Origin: Tetrapisispora phaffii CBS 4417
Lineage: Eukaryota; Ascomycota; Saccharomycetes; Saccharomycetales; Saccharomycetaceae
Assembly: GCF_000236905.1 (NCBI RefSeq)
Contig: NC_016523.1
Location: forward strand, 434,001 to 498,000
DNA length: 64,000 nt
Reading direction: 5' to 3'
A program made the position numbers and the translations under genes. The notes beneath the pieces are model-generated. The model made no database searches, was not told where the DNA came from, and saw nothing but the letters and a program-made list of their open reading frames with translations. Position 1 is the first letter of the stretch. The number at the start of each line of letters is the position of its first letter. Shown one piece after another: positions 20,720 through 30,063 of this stretch.

Positions 20720-22270
20720 TTAGAAATCTACTTTTCCATACACGCTAGCACTCAAATCATTTAAAGATGTAACAGTATCAAGTCTTTTTAGATATTCGTT
20801 TTTGACAGTTTGAGTGGAAGTAGTGTTTCTAAATGGAACTAGATCATTGTTATTAATTAACATCTTTGTACAGCAATCTTTACCGGCCATTGCTATTAAT
20901 GCTAATTGTACTTTTTTATTTTTAATATCGGATTCTTGGGTTGCATCGTTTTCTACCGTTTCGTTATTAACCTTTTTATTAGATTTCTTGATCTTTGAAA
21001 GCACTGAGTTTTCGATTTCATTCATTATAAATTGGAAAGATTCATTAAGTAATAACTCTAATGATATTATCGACGATTTATCGTTTAAATATTCTGCAGT
21101 TTCTGATAATAATTGAGACAAAATCAATGAATCAGATGATAGCTCTTTTAATGAATTCTCATCCATGGTTCTTTGTAACATATAATCGATTTTACTATCT
21201 TCTGGAAGAAAAATATCGCTTATATTATTTATAGGCTGACTTGTTTCAATTTCACTGATGTTGTTAGTGAATAATTCTTTGTTAATGGAATGAAAAATAT
21301 TAGACATGTTATTACTAAACTCCATGAGCGAAAGAGTATCCTTTGGATTATAATTTGAAAAATATTCATCAACTTTTCTTGTGGCTAATTCTGAAAAGAC
21401 TAAATAACCATTATTTAATATCCACCACGAAGTTGATAAAAATGCTTGCTCGTTAATATACATTAATTTTGTTTTGGAATCTGCTGCCTCAATATTTTCG
21501 CCTTCACTCGACAATTTATCTTTATTATCATCAGGGCTCTTATAAATAAAACCTGAGAACCAATTGAAAACTGAGTTAGATATCGAATTATTCTTTTGCT
21601 TAGCATTTTCTTGCTCAATTGCAATGTTTACTGCTGTTGCCAAATATTCCCTTCTGGTTAATATGTTAAGTTGTAATCTTGTTAATAAAAATAAGGACGA
21701 AATTGTATATGATATTGTTATTAGTTTGACAAGACTCTTCAGTTGTAATTCATGCCATAATTGTGCTTTTGTAAAATCAGCATATTTTTCAGAACTTTCT
21801 AATTGAGAATCTCCCAGTGTTAGGTTATAAGGCGGTAAGTTAGTGTCAACAGTAACTTCTGAAATTGTGCCACCTGGAATGGAAGAACCAGATGTACCGG
21901 CAACATTACCATCTTCTACTGTTGCATTTTTCTCAGCACTTATTTGTGATTTCTTTAACTTTTTATCTCTTAATGCGATGACTAATTCATCGAGATTATA
22001 GTCTTTTGCCAAAATCAAAACAAAAACAGGTAACAATTCATATAATACGATTAATGAATCGTGTTGTGTTTGAGTAAATCTTCTTTTAATTTGTTCTCTT
22101 ATGAAATGTTGCTCAGTGATTTTTAATTGTTGTTTATATAACCAACTCTTTAAAAAGTAAAGAAATATAGAACCAGTTGCAAATATAACAGTTGAAAGTG
22201 CAGCAGCTGTAATAAATCTTTTCCTATTTCTTTGCAAGAAAGAAATTTGTTTAATATTTTTGTTATTCAT
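20720..22270 (-). CDS. PEX3: Peroxisomal membrane biogenesis factor Pex3
   Basis: This 516-residue protein is longer than S. cerevisiae Pex3 (441). It starts with a short basic segment and the characteristic N-terminal RNRKRF followed by a membrane helix (about residues 19-40, ITAAALSTVIFATGSIFLYF). Family segments include FIREQIKRRFTQTQHDSLIVLY (about 57-78), which resembles the conserved start of the cytosolic helical domain. Pex3 anchors Pex19 and inserts peroxisomal membrane proteins; it also docks Inp1 and Atg36. Extra length comes from Ser/Asn/Glu-rich insertions (about 115-160 and 220-265). YDR329C orthologue between SKP1 and UBX5, with conserved order and strand. Confidence 0.92.
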   Translation of the reverse strand: MNNKNIKQISFLQRNRKRFITAAALSTVIFATGSIFLYFLKSWLYKQQLKITEQHFIREQIKRRFTQTQHDSLIVLYELLPVFVLILAKDYNLDELVIALRDKKLKKSQISAEKNATVEDGNVAGTSGSSIPGGTISEVTVDTNLPPYNLTLGDSQLESSEKYADFTKAQLWHELQLKSLVKLITISYTISSLFLLTRLQLNILTRREYLATAVNIAIEQENAKQKNNSISNSVFNWFSGFIYKSPDDNKDKLSSEGENIEAADSKTKLMYINEQAFLSTSWWILNNGYLVFSELATRKVDEYFSNYNPKDTLSLMEFSNNMSNIFHSINKELFTNNISEIETSQPINNISDIFLPEDSKIDYMLQRTMDENSLKELSSDSLILSQLLSETAEYLNDKSSIISLELLLNESFQFIMNEIENSVLSKIKKSNKKVNNETVENDATQESDIKNKKVQLALIAMAGKDCCTKMLINNNDLVPFRNTTSTQTVKNEYLKRLDTVTSLNDLSASVYGKVDF

Positions 22271-22695
22271 TATATCAATTATCTCCCTTTGTAATAATGT
22301 TGGACGTTGCTATAGATGAATATTCTTCTATTTATTAATTCTACCTTAAATCAAATAAAAAACAACATTGAATTACAATTACAATGCATTTGTACCTTTC
22401 ATTGAATTCTATTTATATACTTCAAGATTTTATCTATCAGATGATTATTTGATAATCCATTTCCCTTTGTTTAAATGATTTTGAATCCCCAAATGCGCGG
22501 TAATGCGCTGATGGAATTTGTAACTTTATTATAAATATGTAAGTATAATAAATTTAAATATTATGAAATTAAGAAGTATTAAATAATCTAGTTAGTGCGA
22601 TAAATTAAAGACGTAGGTTGATTGAATATTACAAATAATTTTTACTTTATTGAATTAATAACCTACAAATATACCACAATATAAGCAATTTCAAA
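22271..22695. other. Divergent PEX3-UBX5 promoter region
   Basis: 425 AT-rich bases between divergent genes, with an isolated GCGCGGTAATGCGC near 22495. No specific factor site recognised with confidence. Confidence 0.55.
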
Positions 22696-24246
22696 ATGTC
22701 AACTGATGAAATTAATAATTTTATGATGATTACGGGTACAGGGGACTCAGAATTGGCCAGTCAGTTTTTAGAAATGGCAGGGTTCAACCTTGATACAGCA
22801 ATTTCATTATATTTTGAACATGGTGGCAAGTCTCTGTTAAATAGTAATACCAATAATCAAAACGATAACAATAACGACGAAGCACCTTCTAATATAGTGA
22901 ATGTTGATTCGGATGCTGAATTAGCTCAAAGGTTACAAAATGAAGCTTATAATACCCCACAACCTGGAGATACTGGATACATTAGACCACCAGATGAAGC
23001 AAGACACGAAACATTGGCTGAGACTCATATTTTCCCCGGAACATACGGTGGCGTCGGTGGGGCATTTCAACATTTACGCCGTCAAGTAAACGATAGTTCT
23101 GACATTTTTGATAGTTCACGACCAGTTGGTGTATTTAACCAAAGGTTTGAATCTAATGATAGTGATTCAGACTCAGACTCAGATTCAGACTCCGACGTTT
23201 CAATTCAAGAAGATGCTGAAAATTTATATGAATATGTGGAGGAACCAGCTATTGAAATAACTGAAGATGGAGAAGTTAGAGAATATACTAAGCTTATAAA
23301 AAAAACAAGAAATATCACAAAAGAGGAAAGGTTGGCGATGTTATTCAGACCTCCTTTTGAAATAATGTCTAAAATAGATCTCGATAGGGCCAAGAATAAA
23401 GCAATGAAAAAGAAGAAATGGATGATGATTAATATTCAAGATGTGGGTATCTTCCAATGTCAGGCATTAAATAGAGATTTATGGTCATCTAAAATAGTTA
23501 AGAAATTTATTAAAAAAAAATTTATTTTTCTACAATACCAGTACGACTCCAGAAATGCTCAACAATATATCCAGTTTTATAACTTACAGAATAAAGAAAA
23601 TCTACCACACATTGCTATATTGGACCCTATAACTGGTGAAAGATTAAAACAATGGAATGCGATTGTTCCTAAAGAAAATGAGTTTATAAATGAAGTCGAA
23701 GAGTTTTTATCCAACTTTTCATTAGACCCAAGCACAGTCAATCCAATTGTCAATGAGCCTGCTCCAAAACTCGATCCAACAATTTTATCGGAAGAACAAC
23801 AAATGGAATTTGCTATTAGGCAATCCATGGGTCTCTCATCTGAAGAAACCTCAGAAGAATATAAGCCTTCACTGAAAACAGATAACGTTAAGGATAATGA
23901 GCCTGTAGAGGAGAATGATGAACAATTCGACGAGAAGGAAAGCAGTATCCTTGCTTCAATTAACCCAGTCGAACATATAGAACCACCAAATAGACCAGGC
24001 ATAACAACTAGGATCCAAATACGAATGGGCAATGGCCAAAAAATTGTTAGGAGATTTAATGCCACCGAAGATAAAGTTCGTACAATATACGAATTCATAA
24101 AACATGATTTAACCGAATATAGTGACGTAGAGTTCACTCTATCCGACCATCAACGTCATGACTTAATTGATAAACTAGTTATGACCATAGACGAAGCTGG
24201 ATTGAAAAATAGTTCCCTTCTATTGGAAAAAGTCCAAGAGGACTAG
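22696..24246 (+). CDS. UBX5: Ubx5, UBA-UAS-UBX Cdc48 adaptor
   Basis: This 516-residue protein (S. cerevisiae 500) has an N-terminal UBA-like domain (about 6-45, FMMITGTGDSELASQFLEMAG). A Ser-Asp repeat lies near 155-170. A thioredoxin-like UAS domain (about 215-335) contains KKKWMMINIQDVGIFQCQALNRD. A UIM-like segment (EEQQMEFAIRQSMG, about 368-381) follows, and a C-terminal UBX domain (about 435-515, TTRIQIRMGNGQKIVRRFNA). Ubx5 recruits Cdc48 to ubiquitylated substrates and Cul3-type or DNA-protein-crosslink pathways. YDR330W orthologue, divergent from PEX3. Confidence 0.93.
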   Translation: MSTDEINNFMMITGTGDSELASQFLEMAGFNLDTAISLYFEHGGKSLLNSNTNNQNDNNNDEAPSNIVNVDSDAELAQRLQNEAYNTPQPGDTGYIRPPDEARHETLAETHIFPGTYGGVGGAFQHLRRQVNDSSDIFDSSRPVGVFNQRFESNDSDSDSDSDSDSDVSIQEDAENLYEYVEEPAIEITEDGEVREYTKLIKKTRNITKEERLAMLFRPPFEIMSKIDLDRAKNKAMKKKKWMMINIQDVGIFQCQALNRDLWSSKIVKKFIKKKFIFLQYQYDSRNAQQYIQFYNLQNKENLPHIAILDPITGERLKQWNAIVPKENEFINEVEEFLSNFSLDPSTVNPIVNEPAPKLDPTILSEEQQMEFAIRQSMGLSSEETSEEYKPSLKTDNVKDNEPVEENDEQFDEKESSILASINPVEHIEPPNRPGITTRIQIRMGNGQKIVRRFNATEDKVRTIYEFIKHDLTEYSDVEFTLSDHQRHDLIDKLVMTIDEAGLKNSSLLLEKVQED

Positions 24247-24555
24247 GTAGTTTATAATCGATATAGAATTAAGTAATAAAATAACTCAAATTAATTGTAT
24301 TTGACAATTAATAATAATTGATATAGTAGTTGTTTTAACATGGCAACATTTATCATTTTCAAACCTTCACCAAAAGTGTGTGTCATTGTAACTTTTTTTT
24401 GGCTTTCTATGAGAATGAAGCGTTTAAAATTCGAATCTGATGAAATTTCATACTTAAAGCAAGTGCACTTTAAAGATAACGTGAATATTTAAAGGAGGGA
24501 ATTATAAAGAGCTGTAACCAAACCTGCGTCGTCAATATAATTCCATGTGTTAAGT
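24247..24555. other. Intergenic region UBX5/SAM35
   Basis: 309 AT-rich bases between two plus-strand genes, containing the UBX5 3' UTR and SAM35 promoter. Nothing further recognised. Confidence 0.5.
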
Positions 24556-25536
24556 ATGGCAAACATATTTCAAATTCCAACTCCACTGAAGTATATTTTT
24601 AATGGTTTCCCATTGAAAACTTATGGTCCAATATCCAATACGGATAAATCCATGGTAAAAGAAATTGAATCAAGAAGATACTACTTCAGAGGTACAAATT
24701 CGATTAAAACTACACTAGATGACACTTTTTTACTTGGTGTATATAATGTGTTTGAGGATGAGCAAACGAACTCAATTTTAGCAACAGATCCAATCTGTTT
24801 ATTTGTTGAAATCGTTTTATGCCAACAAAATTCGCTGAAACTTCCACAAGCAAATGTAAATAGAGATACCGAAAGAGACGCATACACTTGTAGTTTAGCT
24901 TGTTTATCCCCTTTATCCAATAAAGGAGAAGAACTCCCCATATTAGCCGAAGGTTTCAAGAAACGATTTATCAGATCCAGTTTTTTGATTAACGAGAGCA
25001 TTAAGATTAAGATGCAACATAACCAGAGCAACACAGAGATGCTTTATGTAGAGTTATTAGACAGCTCGATATATGACGGATGGATATCTCATGTATTATT
25101 TACCTTGGACAAGACTGGATTTTCTAAACTATACCTTTTTGACACAAACCAATCAGTGTTTTCTGTTAAGGAATCGTTAATAAAGAGTAACGGGTTTTCA
25201 TTGCGTCACAGACGATTATCAGAGTATTTATCCAAAAAGGTTACGATACATACCAAAACAGAAGATATCCAAAAAGAATTAATACAACCAATAGTATCCA
25301 ATTGTGAAGAGACCTTACTAAAGTTTGAAGAAATTATTAAGAAAGAACCAACTTTATGGTCAAACAATAAATATGACACAATAATCAACTATTTAAATAT
25401 AAAAATAATCAGCTATGTGAAATGTTTATTGAATCTTCCAGATACATCGTCATTGAGACTTTTTCTTGTTGAGAGATGCCCAAACTTGATCAAATATGCC
25501 GAGGACTCTATAATCAAATATATCGATGAACAATAA
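24556..25536 (+). CDS. SAM35: Sam35 (Tom38), sorting and assembly machinery subunit, metaxin-like
   Basis: This 326-residue protein from the ATG at 24556 (S. cerevisiae Sam35 329) begins MANIFQIPTPLKYIFNGFPL, comparable to the Sam35 start with its P-x-P-x-K-x-IF-x-x-FPL pattern. It contains the conserved segments LGVYNVFEDEQT, ILATDPICLFVEIVLCQQN and LYDGW/SIYDGWISHVLF. Sam35 recognises the beta-signal of outer-membrane beta-barrel precursors together with Sam50 and Sam37. The open frame reaches a GTG three codons upstream, but the ATG is preferred. YHR083W orthologue, followed by STE12 as in S. cerevisiae, but here preceded by UBX5 of the YDR segment. Confidence 0.92.
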   Translation: MANIFQIPTPLKYIFNGFPLKTYGPISNTDKSMVKEIESRRYYFRGTNSIKTTLDDTFLLGVYNVFEDEQTNSILATDPICLFVEIVLCQQNSLKLPQANVNRDTERDAYTCSLACLSPLSNKGEELPILAEGFKKRFIRSSFLINESIKIKMQHNQSNTEMLYVELLDSSIYDGWISHVLFTLDKTGFSKLYLFDTNQSVFSVKESLIKSNGFSLRHRRLSEYLSKKVTIHTKTEDIQKELIQPIVSNCEETLLKFEEIIKKEPTLWSNNKYDTIINYLNIKIISYVKCLLNLPDTSSLRLFLVERCPNLIKYAEDSIIKYIDEQ

Positions 25537-25677
25537 TACTGATTGAAATATTCAACATTCAATAACTCATATATATATATGTGTGTGTATAGAAACAATG
25601 TAATAACATGGAATTAATGGAAAATGCCTATAATACACTCAGGACAGAACTTCCGTCACGTGCATCCCTATAACCAA

Positions 25678-26326
25678 TGTTTCACCATCTTTAAACACCA
25701 AATCTTGAACTTTACGTACTGTATATATCCGCTTCCAAATATCTCATCTCATCTCAGTTTCGTTGACAGACTGTCCAGCAACAACGAAGCTTGTCGCTAA
25801 TGAACATTTTCTCTTCGACAACGTCAAAAGTACGAAACTGAGCAGGAAAACCACGACTTCCTCAACTAGAAAGGCTCAATTTGAATAACTAAAGTATCTA
25901 CAAATCCTCTACCATGCTCGTACAACGAGAATTAGTATCTGTCATTGTTGCAGTTAGTTGTTGCTAAGAAAACATATTAAAAATAACAGTAACGAAAATT
26001 TTGAAACAGAGCAGTTTTTAACTACTCGCGTACTTCTTTAAGCATTGAAATGTTGTTTTAACTTGAAACAGATCTATCTCTATGGAGAATATACTTTCTC
26101 TATCTTACAGAAAATAATTGTATAAAGATATATGTGTGTTTATAGTTTCAGGTTAGATCCATGTTGGTTTAATGCAGAAAGTCAGTAGAAAGAAGAACAT
26201 CGCAACGTTGCGGAATCTTCAGGCGGAATAGGTTTTGCCCTCCACTGTGCTGATTCATCATGAAACAAATATTCTTCAGTATCTTGACTTTCTCTCCTTG
26301 TCAGCTCTCTTACAAAATGTGAAACA
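25678..26326. promoter_or_regulatory. Cluster of five pheromone-response elements (TGAAACA)
   Basis: TGAAACA occurs at 26002-26008, 26064-26070, 26261-26267 (within a perfect ATGAAACA) and 26320-26326 on the plus strand, and as TGTTTCA at 25678-25684. This heptamer is the core site for Ste12. The cluster is 1.1-1.7 kb upstream of the STE12 ATG, just behind SAM35. It suggests autoregulation of STE12 or an unseen transcript nearby. Confidence 0.5.
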
Positions 26327-27023
26327 CCAAACTGAACAAGAAGTTGACAGGAGCAAAAAACACAGAGATAGGTTACATCTAGAAACACAGCATCTACTTT
26401 CTTTTCCACCATCTTGCAATACAATCTTTATTTTCTTGAGTAAACCATTGTGGTTGATCTTTACATTTATTCAGTTTCTTCATGTTATAATATGTTATCA
26501 ATTTTTCAAACATGTTATATAAATACTTGTAACTATTCACATGGAAACATTTGATCTTGAGTCGATACAGTTTGAAAACATTCCTGGAATACGTCTCATG
26601 TCTATTTATTCTGCAGTTTTAGTTCTAGTTTTTGTTACATTCTGATGTTTATGTATTTCTATGTACTTTTTATTTTTTTGTAGATCTTGTCTTATATGGA
26701 ATCTTAGCTACAATTTATTCTTGTTCTTATAGCTTTTGTTTCTACTTAGATATTACTTAGAATTGTTGTATTCATTCGATCTTTCTTTTCACTATTTAGT
26801 TTATTCGTATTAAGAGTAGCGTGGTATTTGAATAGATCCCTCGAATGAACAATTAACTGTGAAAGTAAATACAACCGATATTTAATTTATTGAATATTTT
26901 GTCATTGGAAAAATAGAATTATCAACTAGGGCAGTATTTCACTAGACAGACTTCAAGAAAGATATCAAAATAGGCACATTGATATTCAGCTTGAAAATCA
27001 TTGCTTGGTTCTGTTTTCATCGT

Positions 27024-27203
27024 CTAATAAATCTCTACTACTTTGGCTACTTTGTTTTTGGTCATCAGCTGCATAAACTCAATTAAAAAAGTGTAAGAAC
27101 CATCTACAAGTGTTCTTTCATATTCGATATTTCCAATTGACAGGTCAAGAGCTACTTTTACTAGAGAGATCAAATAATTGGGGGTTCTACCATTTCTTTG
27201 CAT
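27024..27203 (-). CDS. Small hypothetical ORF (59 codons) upstream of STE12
   Basis: From the ATG at 27203 the frame encodes 59 residues (starts MQRNGRTPNYLISLVKVA, ends KVAKVVEIY). The composition is balanced and amphipathic-helical, unlike the AT-driven Asn/Ile/Lys noise of other short ORFs here. I do not recognise a family. It runs opposite to STE12, about 220 bp from the STE12 start. It may be a real small gene, a relic, or chance. Confidence 0.2.
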   Translation of the reverse strand: MQRNGRTPNYLISLVKVALDLSIGNIEYERTLVDGSYTFLIEFMQLMTKNKVAKVVEIY

Positions 27204-27419
27204 TTTGAGCAAGCATCTTTATTAAAATTATAATCAACGAATTAATTTTTTGCATTATATGGTTTTATTATAACATTGGTCGAACATAAAAATACCAATA
27301 ATAACTATTAGTTTCATTAGACTAGTCATCAATATCATATCATAAAAGAAACCCAAGCATAGTTTCATTGCATCCAATATCTATCGCAATTTTGCAAATA
27401 TAAATAAACTCATATCATA

Positions 27420-29780
27420 ATGAATGCATATAATCAAATGGATAGGACAGAAACTATCATGAAATCATCGTCAGGAATGCAGAATTCCAAAATGGAGTCT
27501 TCACCCGAAGAAATTGAAGAGGCCTTTAGGTTAATTGAAGATCTAAAGTTCTTTCTAGCTACTGCTCCCGTAAATTGGCAAGAAAACCAAGTAATAAGAA
27601 GGTACTATTTAAATAATGATCAAGGTTTCGCATCTTGTGTGTTCTGGAATAACCTTTTCTATATCACAGGCACAGATATTGTCAAATGTTGCATATACAG
27701 AATGCAACAGTTTGGTAGAGAAATCATACAGAAAAAGAAATTCGAGGAAGGTATCTTTTCAGATTTAAGACATTTGAAGTGTGGAATAGATGCCGCTCTA
27801 GAACAACCAAAATCTGAATTTCTGTCTTTCTTATTTAGAAACATGTGTCTGAAAACACAAAAGAAACAGAAAGTTTTCTTCTGGTTTAGTGTTCCGCATG
27901 ATAGAATATTTGCGGATGCATTGGAACGAGATCTTAAGAGAGAAGCATCAAACCAACCATCGACAACACGCCCAGTTAGGGAACCTGCAATTTCATTTAA
28001 ATATAATTTTGTGTCAGATGTTTCTTTATATGACCAACTCAAAGCTCAAACATCTTCGAAGATTACACAGCCTGAAATGTCACCTAGTTTTGAAATAGAT
28101 ACGGAGAGCAACGCCGAGTTGGAAACAAAAGAAGATCCACCAGATTTCAAAGTTGAAGTCGATCTACAAGAACAACTTTTTACTAAAAATGAATTGGAAC
28201 TCGATACTGTATCTGAAGAGATATTTAATAAACAACCTGAATCTCTAAAGACATTGGATGAATCCGAAACCAAGGTGAATAGTGAGTTTACAGAAAAAGA
28301 AGGGGATATTACATCTCAAGTGTTGGTATTAGATTATGATGATAATGTTGAATTGAATGACAATTATGAAACACAAGAGGAGAAAAGAAAGACTGATCTG
28401 ATAAATAAATTGGTTGAAATCGATGAAGATGATTTTCCATTAGATTATATTCCAGTTGAAATAGAATATCCAAATCAAGAAAATATTTTACTGCATGGTT
28501 TCAACAGTCAATTCCCAGATACTTCAAATCAAAAAAATCCAATCTATGATAATTATACAATGCCAATGAACAATTTAAATCAATATAATTATCCAGAGGA
28601 TGAACTAATCCAACCAAATAATATCGTTTCATATCAATTAATGCCACCTTTAACTGCATCTCAACCGATGTTTCCTATGGGTTGGGCCGTGCCGGCTACT
28701 GCAAGAACACCGTTCATGTCAAATAGTGATTTCTATAATACAGTAAGAAGAGAACCAGGGGTCACAAATTACTCAAATAAAAATAATGAAACATTTAATG
28801 GTAATGCCTTATCGAGAGAAAACAGTAGGCAAGAAGAGGTTTTGGAAGATAATGATACAGAAAATAATAAACAATTAGACAATGATGACTTTTATAACGA
28901 AAGAAATATAAATAATGAGAACACCAATAAGAAGGACAATGCCAGTAGCACTACATCCAACAGAAGTTCTTTACCCAATGAAACTGAGGAAAATACTGAC
29001 TCAATAGCCAGAAGTCAGAGTGATAATAAAACTCATCAAAGGAATAATTCGAATATCTATGGCATGAATGGTTCAAATCCAGAAAGAAATTATTATAATA
29101 ACCAGACTAAAGGTTTGGATCATGAAGAACAATATCAACCTTTTCCAGTATATCCAAATATGCATCCTATACAATTATCATATATTAACGGCATGGTTCC
29201 ACCGGGAATGCAAATGAATTTCCCAGGATATCCAATGAACAAACCTATGACTGTTGCGGAAAATGGAGACTTACCAGTCAGCGATGACCTTCCACAATCA
29301 GAAGACATGATGTATGATGAGTACCATTATTCGGGTATGGATCAGTATGGATGGTATTGTGGAATGCCTGGTGGAATGCCTCCTTCTACAAATTTCTATT
29401 CACAATTTCACACAACACCTGTGGTAAAACAAAATGGAATCCCATCTAGAAATGGTTATATTCAAACTTTGTCATCTCCATGGAAGTCACAAAAAAAGTA
29501 TCCACCAGCTATGAATAGTAAAGAACAAGCTCGTACTAATCAACGGTCCGTTAATTTGGCTCCTGATGAGAGATGGAGACATTACAGAACTAAAACACAG
29601 ACTAATCCGAATAATAAGTTTACCTTTTCAAAAACTAATAAGATACCAAAATATAATGGAAATAACAATAATAGGATTCATAAAAACAATGCATCGATCA
29701 AAATTAAGAGAACATACACGAACGCAGATTTGACTAATGATAATAACTCAAATGAAAAAGATTCAAAAGGAAAACGTTGA
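27420..29780 (+). CDS. STE12: Transcription factor Ste12
   Basis: This 786-residue protein (S. cerevisiae 688) has the highly conserved N-terminal homeodomain-like STE domain (about residues 29-200). Diagnostic parts are LKFFLATAPVNWQENQVIRRY, GFASCVFWNNLFYITGTDIV and KQKVFFWFSVPHDRIF. An acidic middle follows, then an Asn-rich C-terminal half with Pro/Met-rich patches and a basic tail. Ste12 is the target of the Fus3/Kss1 MAP kinases and activates mating and filamentation genes through TGAAACA elements. The first ATG is used; a second in-frame Met lies at residue 7. YHR084W orthologue, downstream of SAM35. Confidence 0.96.
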   Translation: MNAYNQMDRTETIMKSSSGMQNSKMESSPEEIEEAFRLIEDLKFFLATAPVNWQENQVIRRYYLNNDQGFASCVFWNNLFYITGTDIVKCCIYRMQQFGREIIQKKKFEEGIFSDLRHLKCGIDAALEQPKSEFLSFLFRNMCLKTQKKQKVFFWFSVPHDRIFADALERDLKREASNQPSTTRPVREPAISFKYNFVSDVSLYDQLKAQTSSKITQPEMSPSFEIDTESNAELETKEDPPDFKVEVDLQEQLFTKNELELDTVSEEIFNKQPESLKTLDESETKVNSEFTEKEGDITSQVLVLDYDDNVELNDNYETQEEKRKTDLINKLVEIDEDDFPLDYIPVEIEYPNQENILLHGFNSQFPDTSNQKNPIYDNYTMPMNNLNQYNYPEDELIQPNNIVSYQLMPPLTASQPMFPMGWAVPATARTPFMSNSDFYNTVRREPGVTNYSNKNNETFNGNALSRENSRQEEVLEDNDTENNKQLDNDDFYNERNINNENTNKKDNASSTTSNRSSLPNETEENTDSIARSQSDNKTHQRNNSNIYGMNGSNPERNYYNNQTKGLDHEEQYQPFPVYPNMHPIQLSYINGMVPPGMQMNFPGYPMNKPMTVAENGDLPVSDDLPQSEDMMYDEYHYSGMDQYGWYCGMPGGMPPSTNFYSQFHTTPVVKQNGIPSRNGYIQTLSSPWKSQKKYPPAMNSKEQARTNQRSVNLAPDERWRHYRTKTQTNPNNKFTFSKTNKIPKYNGNNNNRIHKNNASIKIKRTYTNADLTNDNNSNEKDSKGKR

Positions 29781-30063
29781 AAAATTAATTTTACTTTTAC
29801 AATTCATGATCGCTCTAAGAACATATAATTTGCATCTCTGTGCTTTCATAATATAATGTCACTATTTTTAGTATTACGAAACTAGTTCATAACAAAGGTC
29901 AACTTTATAATAATACTTCAACTTCTATTGCATTACATATTAATATTTGAGTATATTGATAATTTTATGAAGTTTATGTATTACATCATTATTTATATAA
30001 TCTTATATATATCTGTTGGACGGACATACGCATGAACTGTCTAATAAAATAGTTGTATTTTTA

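Larger units (their letters stand above)
25537..27419. other. Long SAM35-STE12 intergenic region
   Basis: 1883 bases upstream of STE12, one of the two longest gene-poor stretches here. It holds five TGAAACA pheromone-response cores (listed separately), a GTCACGTG E-box at 25655-25662, a T-rich section at 26420-26850 and one small ORF on the minus strand (listed separately). Overlapping ORFs at 26182-26522 on both strands have no recognisable similarity. Confidence 0.6.

Noticed and set aside
26182..26522. Overlapping ORFs on both strands upstream of STE12
   Set aside because: They overlap each other, show no family similarity and include non-ATG starts; they were left as intergenic.
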